A program made the translations under genes and the position numbers. A stretch of 64,000 bases of DNA, from assembly GCF_963678635.1 (NCBI RefSeq), contig NC_087071.1, forward strand, positions 9,221,842-9,285,841. Direction: 5' to 3'. The DNA comes from Symsagittifera roscoffensis (lineage: Eukaryota > Xenacoelomorpha > Acoela > Convolutidae). Under the pieces are notes generated by a model. It was not told the origin of the DNA and made no database searches. It was given only the letters and a program-made list of their open reading frames with translations. Positions 32,116 to 44,023 of the stretch are shown piece by piece. The first letter of the stretch is position 1, and each line of letters opens with the position of its first letter.

Positions 32116-33225
32116 TCAATGAAGGGAGACGGCCTCATTGTGGATACGTGATGCACTGATCATGTGGTGCGCGACAGGTCTGTCTTTTCTAGCTTTGAGA
32201 GCTGGAACAAAAGGACAACTGTGGAGAACCTCAACGGCACGCTGTCAAGGATTGAGGGCAAAGGATCAGTGGAGGTGGAGATCAGGGAATGAGGTGAGAA
32301 CCACAAGGGGTGCCTTCAATGATTGAGTGCGAGGGATCACTGGAATTAGAATTCAGAGCATGCCACAATGTTGAGAGGAGCTACACTTTTCAAAATGTGC
32401 TGTTTGTGCCTGTTAGTGCCTTTGAACTGACTCTAACCACGATGGCTCTAGTCACGAAAACAAGGAGGGATACCAATGATGCAATGTTGTGGCCCCAACG
32501 ACTGGGGAACCTGAACCAGCAGAATCTTTCATCGCTTGTCAGTGTGGGTGAGCTAGAGTTCTTCGAAGTATGTGCAGCTTCAAAATGCATGAAGTAGCAG
32601 TGCCTAAGAAGGCTGACAGCAGATCATAGGCAGTGGGGCAACCAGACATTAGGGGACCATTTGAAGTACCGAGTATGCATGGTGCACGGAATGCCTTGAG
32701 CTTCATAGACGACTTCAATCCGCTGGCTGTGGTCAAGTACCTGGTGAAAAAGAGTGATGCTCTACTGAAGTTCCAGGAGTTTTTGGCTGAGAATGGAGCA
32801 CCGAAGTGCCTTTGAACTGACAATGGAAGTGAGTATTCGTCAAATGCATTTAGGAGATTTTGTAGAGAGTTCCAGATGAAGCAAGAGGTCACTGTGCCCA
32901 ATACTCCCCAACAAAATGGTGTAGCAGAGCGCTACAACAGAGTGATCACCGAGATGACCCAAGGTCTGCTGGGCAAAGCAAAGCTACCGAAAATGTTCTG
33001 GGTACGAACAATGTCCACAGCTGTGAGAGTTCGTAACTTAAGTCCGACATCCAGCAACGAGAAGAGTCTTTCACCGACAGAGATGCACTATGGGAAACTA
33101 TCAAAAGTGAGCTATTTGATTGCCTGTTGTACTATCTGGACCGAGGCAACAGACGGAAACTGGCTCCATAGGGCGAGTAAAGCAAGTTCATCGGCTACGA
33201 CGAGAAGAGCAAAGACTACCTGCTG
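32116..33225 (+). pseudogene. Copia protease and integrase, broken
   Basis: The protease active-site region reads IVDT then a stop (about 32140). Integrase pieces follow: a pre-integrase W..RLGN block near 32490, SFIDDF (first Asp) near 32700, TDNGSEY (second Asp) near 32818 directly after a stop, and PQQNGVAERYN (Glu) near 32910. The zinc-binding part is degraded. The order matches Ty1/copia, where integrase precedes reverse transcriptase. Confidence 0.8.
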
Positions 33226-34962
33226 ATGGATCTAGAGACAAGAGGAGTGGTGCGAGCAAGAAGCGTGACATTCAAGGAGAACATAATTCCAGCTGACTTC
33301 ATGGTTGACAGTGAGTCATTACAAACACTGGGGCTATCAATCGAGGGGTCTATTGATATTCAGCAACCAAGCACGACAAAAACCAGCGAAGCACGAAGCG
33401 CGCCAACTGAGGGTGATACTGCAGATCCAGTGGGGGCTACCGAGGAAAATCAGGTCGAGGAGGAAGCAGTAGATTCACATTCTTCTGATCATCCAGTGCA
33501 GAGGTCCGTTAGGACCAGGAACCCACCCATTCGATACGGACTGGCCTATACCCATGCTTCAGTAATTGGAAAACAAGAGCCAAGGGGCTATTCAGTAGCA
33601 GTGTCTGGACCCGAAAAGGATCAGTGGCTGGCCTCAATGGCTTTAAAGGTGAAGTCTCTAGAAGCCATGGGAACATGGGCACTTGTTGATAGACCACACT
33701 CTCGAAAAGTTATTCCTGGACGATGGGTTCATGCTGTAAAGAGAGACGCAAGTGGAGCAATTCAAAGCCCGATATGACGTGAAAGGGTTCATGCAAGTGG
33801 AAAGACTTGAATTTAATGAGACGTTTGCTCCAACCTGTAAAACCGAAACAAAGAGGATACTGCTGGCCATGGGGTACAATATGATCTTGTACTTCATCAG
33901 ATGGATGTTAAGTTAGCGTTCCTCAACTCTTCTCTAGCAGAGACAATGTACAGGGAATCGCCAGAGGTGTTAAGCAGCGGTGACAGCCAAGTGTGTTTGC
34001 TACAACGAAGTCTCTATGGGCTGCGGCAGGCAGGAAGAGACTGGTATCAGACGCTGAGCACTTTTCTACTTGATGAATGGTTCACTAGAAGCAGCAACGA
34101 CTTCTGTTTGTTCACTATGAGGGGAACAAACGATGCAATGATTTTTGTGCTGGTCTGGGTAGATGACATCATCATTGGGTGCAGATATCAAGACGAAGTT
34201 GACAAGCTGAGGAGCCGTTTCTCCAAACGATTCAAGATGGATGACAGAGGTGCCTTGTCCTGGTTCCTGGGAATGCAGGTCAAGCAGTCACCTGGGACGG
34301 TAACAGTAAACCAATCTCGTTACATTAACGACTGCTTGGAGCGTTTTGGCCTTGCTGAATGCAAACCAGTGGTCACACCAGCGGACATCAGAGCACAATT
34401 GTCGAAGAAGGGCTGCCCTGAAGCTGGGTCAGCAGAGGCAGTATCCACGAAGGCTGAGGATTACAGAGGCATTGTGGGCTCATTATTGTACATAGCTGAG
34501 CAAACAAGGCCTGATATCTTAGCTACTGTGAAGCAACTCTCTTGTTTACTGGAGAATACGGGAAGGGTGCACTGGGTGGCTGCAAGGAGGGTTCATCGTT
34601 ACCTGAAGGGGAGCAAAGATCTGGAGCTGTGCTACACCGGGGAAGCTGGTGGTGTTAAGCTCTATGGACCCGCAGATGCTGACTGGACTGGAGATTTGGA
34701 TGATAGAAGGTCAACTACTGGCTACAGCTTTCATTTGCAGAAGGCAGGGGCAGGAATTTGTTGGAGCACAAAGAAGCAACCTATCTCAGCCATATCTACC
34801 GGTGAGGCTGAGTACCAATCAATGGAAGCAGCGGTTCAAGAGGCTCTATATCTGCGATCACTTCGCGACGAGATGGGCGTAGCTATTGACGGACCAACTG
34901 TAATCAAGGGGACAACTGGAGCTGTATCAAGATGTTCAGCCTGCTCACTCGCTCGAAATTAG
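33226..34962 (+). pseudogene. Copia reverse transcriptase and RNase H
   Basis: 33226-33777 holds the integrase C-terminus and linker (RSVRTRNPP) and the RT start, then a frame change. The frame 33901-34962 (353 codons) has MDVKLAFLNS, QRSLYGLRQA, VWVDDIII (catalytic YVDD-like motif, gat gac at 34162-34167) and RNase H ADADWTGD...TGEAEYQ. The last about 15 codons are out of frame and then foreign, as the element is cut there. Confidence 0.85.
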
Positions 34963-35180
34963 ACGAAGATCAAAATTTCAAATCAGTTTTTCTCCACACT
35001 GGGAATTTCGTAGTGTCGTTCGAATTACGACTGGAAGGCTTTAATATGATATATCACTCAATCCAGTCCAATGATTATTTGTGGTAGCTGATTTTTGGTG
35101 TAAGACAAAAGGAAAAAAAAACTAAAACACACCCGAGTACAAAGTTCCTCCCCATTTTCAATGGTCGGAACAAAAAAAGG
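34938..35180. repeat. Lone end of the GAGCGAG TIR family at the copia truncation point
   Basis: TGCTCACTCGCTCGAAATTA and the downstream AATTACGACTGGAAGGCTTT match the ends of the 2-kb elements in both arms (for example about 51120-51310). It begins exactly where copia similarity stops. Confidence 0.7.
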
Positions 35181-35284
35181 CTTGCAGACAAGAAATGCTT
35201 TATGCAAACCAGATTGGTCTTCAATGCTTTTCAGTTGTGCTAAGACCTATATTTTCATAAGCAACGAAATTGCAATCAATGTCA

Positions 35285-35593
35285 TCAATTAGTTTGCAAA
35301 AAAAAAATGTGCAGATGGTTTGGAAATGAGTCACTTGAATTGTAAATTGGAATAAGAGGGGAAAATCGGATACTTGATAAATTGTTGTTCAAGTTTACTC
35401 GCCGATTAGTTTGCTGACATTGATATTGGTCATTACATTGTTTCCTATATTCATCGACAATCAAACCAACCAATTTCATTTGGTCGTAGAGAATGTCGAT
35501 ATTGGTCAAATACACAAAGAGATTGATTGTTTGTGGACAACCAAAAGCGAACAACTTTTCAGCCTTACAGATTCCAAGTATATTTAAGTTTAT
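35285..35593 (-). other. Unassigned open frame
   Basis: The minus strand is open for about 103 codons, with protein-like content (LFAFGCPQTINLFVYL, then DQMKLVGLIVDEYRKQC). A donor-like GTAAAC follows a TNRR stretch at about 35400. No domain is recognised; it may be a host exon beside the gap or chance. Confidence 0.25.
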
Positions 35594-35688
35594 GTCTATT
35601 CAAAGATGTACTATAAGTTTACGGGATGTTTTGAAGTTTAAATCATAATAAATTTTCTTTTACTTCACTTATACGCAAATCAAAAAAG

Positions 35689-35888
35689 NNNNNNNNNNNN
35701 NNNNNNNNNNNNNNNNNNNNNNNNNNNNNNNNNNNNNNNNNNNNNNNNNNNNNNNNNNNNNNNNNNNNNNNNNNNNNNNNNNNNNNNNNNNNNNNNNNNN
35801 NNNNNNNNNNNNNNNNNNNNNNNNNNNNNNNNNNNNNNNNNNNNNNNNNNNNNNNNNNNNNNNNNNNNNNNNNNNNNNNNNNNNNNNN
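35689..35888. other. Assembly gap (200 N) in the spacer between the arms
   Basis: Exactly 200 N. Its position between the two inverted arms matters for judging whether the palindrome is real. Confidence 0.98.
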
Positions 35889-35985
35889 AAAATTCAATTC
35901 GGTCGACCTAAAAAAAAGGTCCACAAAATTGTCAACAATTTTTTGAAAATCCGCCCCCCTCAAGAAAATCCTAGATCCGCCCCTG
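35889..35985. mobile_element. Truncated CAGGGGCGGATC-type element end
   Basis: Ends with GGATCTAGG-type terminus (reverse complement of CAGGGGCGGATCTAGGAT at 35968-35985) and matches the start of the 19499 element in inverse orientation. The other end is lost in the gap. Confidence 0.6.
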
Positions 35986-36354
35986 GTATTAAAATGTAAT
36001 TCATCAGAGGGATTTGATGAAAATCACCTGCTTGAAAAAGTTAATTTTACAATTGTTTGAACAATTTTTTGTGGAAATCAGTGTTTAATTGTCCGAAATG
36101 ATGAAGTAATGATAAAAGAAACCATTAGAAAAAGGGAAACAAAAGTAGATAATATTGGCAATTTAGTCGCTCAATGTCCGCTGTAGATGCTTTGTTTTAA
36201 ATTACCAGGCATGCTTGAGAGTAACCAAATACTTTCACTACAGAAACTTATGGCGACCTATGGTTAATTTCTACTGCTGGATTTTCTATTAAGAAATAAT
36301 CTACATTTCTAATTGTTCCTACTTATGAAAAACAAAGACAGATATACTCGTTAG

Positions 36355-36534
36355 GACTACAAATTTAAAATTTTTTTTGTCAAAATAGAAGATTTTGTGA
36401 AGAAGACTTGCCGTAGCAAGCATGATCTATTGCTAGATGCCCTGGGTATAATTGAAATATTGTTGGCTCTTGTAGTACTAGAAATACGAATTGAAATTAT
36501 TTTGTTTTTGGGATGTCTACTTAGACGAGTTTAA
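36355..36534 (+). other. Candidate terminal exon with a membrane helix
   Basis: An open frame of 60 codons to TAA: KTCRSKHDLLLDALGIIEIL then LALVVLEI and LFLGCLLRRV at the C-terminus. A Cys, a polar stretch, a long helix and a short basic end resemble the last helix of tetraspanin-type proteins. No strong acceptor was found upstream and no partner exon is known. Could be chance in AT-rich DNA. Confidence 0.22.
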
Positions 36535-36614
36535 TAGTTTTTGCAGCTATTAGTTTTGTTAATATAGTTTGGTTGGTAATTTGATGGTACTTTTTAATAG
36601 ATTCTTAGATAGTT

Positions 36615-36900
36615 TTGTGTGTTTTATTTCCGGGTAGATTTACTAAGTTTGTTAAACCTAAAACATCAAATTCAAAAAAATGTAAGAAGGGCACGCCTGT
36701 TTTATTGGCGCGCGCTTCCCCTTCAATTGAATTTAGTTGTAGAATTTTTGGAGGTCGATCGACCAAAAACGGGCATCGCAACAAAGTATACCATAAAGGA
36801 ACCTTAACGAAAAAGTAGTAACCAGAGTAGAGGGAAGTTACAACCCTCGCCCTCTCCCCTCATTGAACTTCCAGGCGTCCCTTTCTTACGTAATAAACTT
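36615..36900 (+). other. Short basic frame and AATAAA-containing tract, unknown
   Basis: A Lys/Ser/Arg-rich frame (FTKFVKPKTSNSKKCKKG) runs from 36615 to 36818. About 70 bp later is AATAAA within CGTAATAAACTTTG. This could be the 3' end of a separate retroelement or gene just upstream of the gypsy LTR. Not recognised. Confidence 0.2.
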
Positions 36901-36997
36901 TGTGTTTAAAATCTCTAGTAGTCTAACTGAAATTAAACACGTCTGCGTGGGGGAAATTGGTTGGTAATGGCGGGTTGTAGCTTTCCTTCAATTCTGG

Positions 36998-37249
36998 TGT
37001 CATCCGCCACGGATCGGTAAACTTTGATATATTTGATATATACATTTATGTTTAACTCACCATGTGAGTCAGAGTTATGTTTGGTCATTTGACCTTGTAA
37101 GGCGCTAAGCCAGAGATCGATACGGGCAGTACCAGACGAACAATAAATGGTTTTCAGAAAAAGTTTTTTTGTCACGATTACGCTACAGATCTAGCTTATC
37201 TATCGGTTTGGATTCAGTAATTAACACGTTAATACTTAGAGGTATGACA
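36998..37249 (+). repeat. Gypsy element 1, 5' LTR
   Basis: Starts TGTCATCCGCCACGG and ends GGTATGACA, directly before TGCCGCAGTC. It shares long stretches with the 3' LTR (for example TATACATTTATGTTTAACTC), with scattered differences, so the insertion is old. Confidence 0.8.
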
Positions 37250-38346
37250 TGCCGCAGTCAGCAGGATATTCAAAAAACCCATTGAATATCAATCCGTTTT
37301 GGGAGAAGGCTTCAGCTGAACCAACTTTAGAGTGGTCTAAATGGGCAGCAATACTTGAGATGGCGGTGTTCGCAAAAGATGGAATCGAGGTACGAAATTT
37401 ATTAAGAAACAAAACAGAACTAATCGATCCCACTGTGCCCATTCTTAAAACAAAAATAACGGGCGAGACGGAAGCGGCGGAGAGAAGAAACCGTGACGTT
37501 AGAAACCATGAGAAGCGAGTCGGTTGAGAAAACCGCGTGCGAAAAGCCCGGGAAATCCGAGTGTTGTGTATTTCGTTCGCTTGGGACGAGCCGGATGCGA
37601 AAAAGTCCGCTGTTATCTTTTTCTATGCCTCGGCGTTGAGGGGCAACGACAGGTCCAACAAAAGAAACCAAATCTTGAGCTGCACACCGTCACCACAAAA
37701 GACTTTATGACGATTTTAGAAGATATTTTTAAGACCACCAGAATCTTAGCATTCATCGACACAAAATTATCTGTAAAAAACAGAAGAAAAAAGAAAGCCC
37801 TGAACATTCCACGCGGACTTGGTTGAACTGGCTTCAAAAGCCGATTGCGGAGATCGAGATGACGAGTGGATGAGAGACAAGTATACAGCCCACATGCACA
37901 ACAAAAAAATTGCGGAAAAACTATTAGCTGCAACGCGAAGCCCTCAAGACGCATACAAATATGCAATCGACCGAGGAAAAGTTATCCAACATAGTCGAAC
38001 CATGAAGACAAACCCATTTGGAGGCCAAAATAGCAACAACGACAAACAGGAACCTATACACTACATCAATCCACGTGGTCGCAACAACTACACAAACAGT
38101 CAAATATCACATAGAGGTCGGAGCGGATTTCGAGGCAGACCATATACACGTGGGACACAAAATACAATAAGTCAGCAATCACGAACTACTAATAACAATA
38201 CACAAAAGCAATGTTACAAGCCCGGCAACCAATTTGGTCCAAATCACTTACAGTTATGTTCAGAAAATGACAAAAATTGCTCCGAGTGGGGCCATTTTGC
38301 GAAAGTATCGGTCTGCAAACGTCAATTAAATGGCGGCCCGAAATGA
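37249..38346 (+). pseudogene. Gypsy element 1 gag, frameshifted
   Basis: The ATG shares its A with the last LTR base; the protein starts MPQSAGYSKNP and has NPFWEKAS...LEWSKWAAIL, similar to element 2 (PSFWQNHS...IPWEDWSDLF). Two frame changes lie near 37525 and 37820. The last frame ends with a degenerate zinc knuckle, C...GHFAKVSVC, preceded by an Arg/Gly/Asn-rich stretch. Confidence 0.8.
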
Positions 38347-38424
38347 CGAACAACAAGAGGAAATAGAAAATGAGATTCAAGAAAACGACTTAGTTGCGTT
38401 TAGAGATATTACCACCAAAGACGG

Positions 38425-40129
38425 TTGGGAAGAATATCAGAGAAGTTTTCAGTTAAGGCAATTTCAAAAGCATTCGAGGTAAAGAACGAAAACAGTAAAA
38501 AAAATTTCGCTATTGCCGACGTCGGAAACCCAATGTCAATTATAAACGAAGAATTGGCTCGCCGATTACAAGAAAACAACAAATCAACACTATTCAAAGA
38601 AATCCCACCGGAAGATGCCGCTAGAAATTTGACATGCTATAATGGTGAAACCATAGTTCCAAAGGAAAGACTAATTATAACAGTCAAATCGGGACGCTGG
38701 AAAATACAATCAGTACCGTTCATCATCGTAGATGACCAAAAAGCGGATATAATAGGAAGAAACATAAAAACACAAATCGGTATCATATTGATTCAAGAAA
38801 ACGAAAACGATACCAAATGCTGAACATATAGGAACCGGAAGAATCAAAGCCCGATGTAAAACAGTGGGCTAAAGATTATTTCCAACAACTGGCGTACGTA
38901 TTGGAAAGTGAAAAAATTGCGTAATGCGAACACAATTTAGCAAAGACGCAACCCCCATTCAGCAAAAAGGTCGCCGCATTCCTGTGCATTTGCAAGAACG
39001 GGTTGAAACAGAACTTAACAAACTAGTGGATCAAAAACACTAAATCAAATAAACAAAAGTTTGGATCGACAATTCATTAGCCCTATCGTGATAAACGTAG
39101 AAAAGAATCAGACAGTCAAATTGGCATTGGATTCCAAAAAGATCAACAAATTTATTCATAAGAACAAATACCAGATGCCAAATGTAGACCTTCTCTTGAA
39201 CAATATTGCATAAGTACTCAAAACAGAAAAATCTCAACAAACATTACTTTCTACGCTTGATCTGCGGTAGGCTTACTCATAAATCCAGGCGGACAAATCA
39301 ACCAGAGAACAATGAACCTCATTGGAGACAACGCCACCGGGACGTACCATTTCCAAACCAGATTTTACGTCCTCACTGACAAGCCGGTTGAATCCCAGAA
39401 GGCAATTGACCTAACGCTAACAAATTGCACAAAAGAATACGCACATCTGGATGACATATTGATTATAACAAAAGGATCACTCGAGCTACATAAACATGTT
39501 ACAAACAGTCTTGACAACACTAGACGAAGAAAAACACACAATCTCTCTTCAGAAATGTAAATTTGCATGCAAGCAAATTGAGTGGTTAAGGTGCACTATC
39601 ACCAGTGAGGGAACTGAACCACTCCTAGAAAAAACAGGGGATTTTGGAAAATTGTCACCATCAAAATTTTTAAACAATTAAAAGGCTTTATGGGTTCTGT
39701 ACATCATCTCACACGGTTCATTTCCGTTTTGGCACAAACCACGGTCACTTTACGTCCACTAATAAAAATACAGCAAAAAAAAGTTGACTGGAAACCGGAA
39801 CGCAATACAGCATTCAAGAAAATTATAAAGATAACTTCTGAAATAACCAAAAAAAAATTTTTGACCAACTTTTAGATACCAGCGTGAAATGCAATGCCTA
39901 CATGTCAAGCTTAGCAACCACATTAGAACAACACTTCCCGGAAAACTGGGTGGCCATAGCTTATGCGTCACGTTTCCTACTTTCACTTGAGGAAAAGTAT
40001 TCCGTTAAAAAACTAGAGTTACTTGGGGTAGTTTGGGCCATCGAACATTTTGAATATTATCTATATGGAAATTATTTTACCGTCATCACAGACCACCAAG
40101 CTTTGATCAGCGCATTCAACTCAAGCTAA
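38425..40129 (+). pseudogene. Gypsy element 1 protease, reverse transcriptase and RNase H, broken
   Basis: A protease-like frame (38425-38823) has ADVGNPMSII where DSG would be expected. RT pieces: PIVINVEKNQTVKLALDSKK near 39080, NKYQMPN near 39170, TGTYHFQTRFYVLTD near 39330, and HLDDILIITKG with the catalytic Asp pair at 39449-39454. The RNase H frame 39884-40129 has YSVKKLELLGVVWAIEHF and ITDHQAL. Numerous stops. Confidence 0.8.
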
Positions 40130-41775
40130 AGATCAAAAACTAGCCAGAGTAGATTAACACGATGGATTCACCGGCTAATCCCATTTCACTTTGACATTAA
40201 ACATCTGGCGGTGAATAAAGTGGGATTAATAGACAAAATGTCAAGATATCCGGTTGGATTAGCAATACTCTCAAGCGCGGATGATGATGAATTTGTAGTA
40301 GCATCACTTAATCTATTCACAAACAACCTCGAGATGATTGACATTGTCACACTTATTAATCTAGCCAATCAGAACAAGGTACCGTAGCAGCTGATCAAAA
40401 AGGGCGCGGAAAACCATTGGTTGCTAACTAGCACTTCAAACTATCATTTGAAATCTCAAGGTTCCGCACACTCCGAAAGCGGTCAATTGAAAACATTCTC
40501 CAAATTATCTCAAAACAGTCAGCCCAAATTGAGAGAGCAAAGTTTGTCTGATACCCGGTGGCACAAACGACCACCAAAGAATCAAAGACCGGCTACCACA
40601 CCCCCACCAACTGTAGATGTCAGGGATGCACGAGAACTTTTATCCTCAACACCCAAACAACATCAGAATTTCCCAAAAATCGTGTTTAAGGACGACACAC
40701 CATCTACCAAAACACCATCCATCAAAACACAATCACGAGCAACCCTGAAGAAAACGATAACACAAGTAGCGCAGACGGAGGGAATTGGGATAGTAGCCGC
40801 CACCCAAACTGAACTCTTTATCGAAGTTCTCGAAACGTACGATTACTGTGTGAGCCGCATGGACCCGAACCACTGTAGTCAGGAAGAATTTATCGCAATC
40901 GTTAAACCTCCCACCGTGTCGAACACACAACGAAAACAACTTGATGACAGCCATAATATAATCACAAAAGGGATCATCACCAAACTTGACCACGGACAAT
41001 TATAGATTCAGAGGAGGACACACCACTAGTTCGACGGAAACTACCAAAGGTACTCTGGGTCTGCTTCATCGCCGCCATCACAAAGAAGGATAGAAATATA
41101 CGACCGCTGATAAACTTTGTTAAGAAAACGAGACCGGGAGGCCATAAAGACGTCCTACGGGCAATACTGGTAAAATATACAAAAAAGATTGCACGTCAGA
41201 GAAGACTGTCGGCTGATTGACGAACGAATCATCATACCAACACAGGTGCGTCAAACAGTTCTAGACAGCCTGCATCTGACACATCCTGTTTCGGCAAAAA
41301 TGATGGATCTGTGCGAATACGTGTGGTTTTCCCACATACAACGGTCATTAGTCCAAATGGCCCAAAGCTGCAAACACTGTACAGAACAAGGTAAAAACCT
41401 CAAACCAATAATAGGAAAGAAACATTAGTTCAACATGAAACCGGTAATCGAACCTAATTAAGAAGTCCAAGAAGGTTTTGCCGGGCCTCTCCCTGGTGAA
41501 TTAAACAAGGACGCCAATGTTTTTGTTGCTATGGATAAGTGGTCAAAACTCCCCGCATCAAAAGGCAAAAAGTGTCAAATACAACGGCAGATGTCGCCAT
41601 AAAATTTATGCAAAGTTATATTTCAAACAACGGGGTACCGCGACGACCAAGATGCGATCAAGGTGATCATAGAGCAATATGGGTGGTTGAAAGAATTATC
41701 CAAACATTAAAACGTGGATTAGGGGTAATGAGAACAGAGCAAACAAACAACCAAATAGACTTGCTTCAGACGTAG
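40130..41775 (+). pseudogene. Gypsy element 1 linker and integrase, broken
   Basis: A 194-codon linker frame (40421-41005) has no recognised domain. The frame 41189-41428 has the HHCC zinc site (HLTHP...CKHC). Near 41475 a core start reads FAGPLPG then VFVAMDKWSK, and 41539-41775 contains CDQGDH and VERIIQTLKRGL, the later catalytic region. Stops between the pieces. Confidence 0.75.
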
Positions 41776-42666
41776 CTAAAATAAAAAAACATCACGCAGT
41801 GTAACAAAAATTTCACCCTTTGAGGCACCCGTGGGTAGAAAATCAAATACTTCTCTCTCTAACTAAGCAACGACAAGTTCTCGCGACAATTTAAATTGGG
41901 AAGTCAAACACGAATGTTTAGATCGGATCAACCTCGTCAAACCGCCTCTAGCAGCAGAAATCGTGCATGACTATCAACGATGGTCGGAGGACGGAGTGTC
42001 AATCAAGCGACGCACACCAATACCAACGAACCTCCAAGTATCAAGGGAACCGCCTCCACAACAAGCATCAGGTGCGAAAACTAATTGAGCCATAAATATA
42101 ATTAAGGATAAACTAATGTAGAATATGAAGAGATACAGAAACCAGTAGACAAAAACACCAAAATACGATTAGATTAAGTAGCGAGAAAGAAAATCAGAAT
42201 AGCTACCAAGGTAGGGTCCTAAAACGTTCGATCAAAAACACAAAACCGTCGACGAAAAAGTTTCAACTTACACGCCACACACCGCATGGGTTCAAACATT
42301 CGGGAAACAACCCAGATTATTAACAAAATAAATAGCGGAGTTGCATTTGTCCTTTATCCTTTAATATACGGACCCTGCAGACCTTCACGTTTAAGTGACT
42401 ACTTGCATACAAATCCGCCAGGAGATCCGGACCTTGTCTAAGTTTTTTTGACATTGAGCAACCCAACGCACCTCAACGCCCGATGTTTGAAGAAGACACA
42501 GTGACAGGTCATCCAAAGAAAACAACCAGGAAAGAACAAGCTGCAGGGCAATCAAGCAGTCCAACAAAACAACGAGCCTACTCGCGCAACAAGAGAAATG
42601 AGCCTCCAAACGGAAAAAGAAGCAATGGAAACAATCAAAGCCAACCACAAGAAGAGCTCCAACAGT

Positions 42667-43260
42667 ATGGATGAAGAAAAATGGTCGTCGACGGCGTCAG
42701 AGATTTCAGAACCGTCGCCCAAACGGTGAATTCAAAAGAACACACCGCGAAACATTATATCGAACAATCCAACCAAAAAATCGACAAGAAACCGCCAGTC
42801 ATCATTAGCTAACGCACTTGGATACCCCATATCGATAAACACGATCAAAAACACAAAGCCGGCTACACACGAACAGATACAATTTGATTTTGATTCCTCA
42901 ACAGAATCAACAGAGTCACCGACGAAACCGAGTCTCAAAACACTAAAACAGGAAATTGGTTTTTCGGACAAAACGCCAGAGTACCAGGCATGCATAAAGT
43001 TTCTCGAGGCAATCAGCCCGAAAAGCAAATCAAAAATGCAGGAGAATACTGAAAATTTTGAAATTATCTCTACAGAGAAGAGCTCGGAAAAAGAAACGAC
43101 GGAAGTACTATTCATCAAGAAAACAGGCGGGAATGATAACACGCTAGACAACGAAAAAGATGACGAAACAATTGAGGAACATGAGAAACAAGCGGAGGAC
43201 GAAAACAACAATAAAGAAGACAAGAAGGATGACACAAAGCAGGCCAGAATTGAACAATGA
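42667..43260 (+). pseudogene. Gypsy element 1 C-terminal tail frame
   Basis: A plus-strand frame of about 197 codons beginning MDEEKWSSTASEISEP, with one internal TGA, then Lys/Asn/Thr-rich sequence and a very acidic end (DDETIEEHEKQAEDENNNKE). It lies where gypsy elements carry the pol C-terminal extension or a third frame; no membrane helix, so not env. The 167-codon frame on the other strand is its shadow. Confidence 0.55.
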
Positions 43261-43269
43261 TGTCATAAC

Positions 43270-43410
43270 AGGAAGTAGTCGCATAGAAGTCCCAGCGACT
43301 ATAAACTCAAACTAAAAACATTTATCGTTCATGATGTTGTCCATGAAGTAGTCGCATGGAAGTCCCAGCGACTATAAACTCAAACTAAAATCATGTATCG
43401 TTCAAATCTC
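43270..43410 (+). repeat. 73-bp tandem duplication before the 3' LTR
   Basis: GAAGTAGTCGCAT(A/G)GAAGTC begins at 43272 and again at 43345; the copies then share CCCAGCGACTATAAACTCAA. A polypurine tract GGGGGGAA (about 43417-43424) follows and abuts the LTR. Confidence 0.8.
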
Positions 43411-43424
43411 TCTCCTGGGGGGAA

Positions 43425-43673
43425 TGCCATTCGGCACGAATCGATAAACTTTGATATATTTGATATATACATTTATGTTTAACTCACCATGCGAGTCAAG
43501 GCTATGTTTGGTCATTTGACCTTGTAAGGCGCTAAACCAGTGATCGATACGAGCAGTAGCTCAGACAACAATAAAAAGTTTTAAGAAACAGTTGTTTTGT
43601 CACGCTTACGCTACAGATCTTGTTTATCTAACCGTTTGGATTCAGTAAATAACACGTTCTTACTTGGGCAACA
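43425..43673 (+). repeat. Gypsy element 1, 3' LTR
   Basis: Starts TGCCATTCGGCACGAATCG after the polypurine tract and ends GGGCAACA. It carries AATAAAAAG in the same place as the 5' LTR's AATAAATGG, a possible polyadenylation signal. Confidence 0.8.
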
Positions 43674-43846
43674 GAGTAAAAATGAATGAATGCTCTCATG
43701 TGGCGCTTTTTAACAGGCTGTAAAGCCTTCTGAACCGTTTAACTTCTGTTATTCGTAAATGCTGAGTTGTTAACTAAAATATCATTTAAACAAACTGTCC
43801 TTGAGGTTTTTTATATTATCGGATTACTGGTACATGTTAATTTTAG

Positions 43847-44023
43847 TTCAAACAAAGGGCAAAATTTGAATGGGGATCACGATCAAAACAAGAAGAGGAG
43901 ATTTTCTTCCATCTTTATTCAATAGCCTTTATAATATTCGCTCCAATTGTGCTTCTCTGGATGGCGTGGGCGTGTCTTATAGGCGGCATGACAGCTGGAA
44001 TTGGGGCTTGCGTTACAGCGTGA
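43847..44023 (+). CDS. Candidate last exon of a membrane protein
   Basis: After an acceptor-like TTAATTTTAG, 59 codons in phase 0 read a charged start (FKQRAKFEWGSRSKQEEE), then one long hydrophobic segment (FIIFAPIVLLWMAWACLIGG), then MTAGIGACVTA and a stop. GC content rises here compared with the flanks. No partner exon is found; it is 170 bp downstream of gypsy element 1, which may have split the gene. Family unknown. Confidence 0.35.
   Translation, partial: FKQRAKFEWGSRSKQEEEIFFHLYSIAFIIFAPIVLLWMAWACLIGGMTAGIGACVTA

Larger units (their letters stand above)
30851..34940 (+). mobile_element. Ty1/copia retrotransposon, truncated at 3' end
   Basis: A 5' LTR (30851-31141), a copia-type primer site, gag with zinc knuckle, integrase, then reverse transcriptase and RNase H in Ty1/copia order. 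Its GC content is clearly higher than the flanks. Frameshifts and stops break gag, protease and integrase, whereas RT/RNase H is one frame of 353 codons. Near 34930 the sequence changes from RNase H (CIKM-type motif in a shifted frame) to a GAGCGAG-family end, so the 3' LTR is lost. Inactive. Confidence 0.9.
36998..43673 (+). mobile_element. Ty3/gypsy element 1, complete outline but decayed
   Basis: Two LTRs (36998-37249, 43425-43673) with TG...CA ends, a primer site, gag, protease, reverse transcriptase, RNase H, integrase, and an acidic C-terminal tail in Ty3/gypsy order, then a polypurine tract. Many stops and frameshifts. Flanking 5-mers (TCTGG and GAGTA) do not match, so no target duplication is visible. 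It belongs to the same family type as element 2 (53860-60543) by gag start, RT and RNase H motifs. No env-like frame. Confidence 0.9.

Noticed and set aside
42732-43235. 167-codon Ser/Phe/Leu-rich frame on the minus strand
   Set aside because: It is the exact shadow of the acidic Glu/Lys/Asn-rich tail frame of gypsy element 1 on the plus strand.
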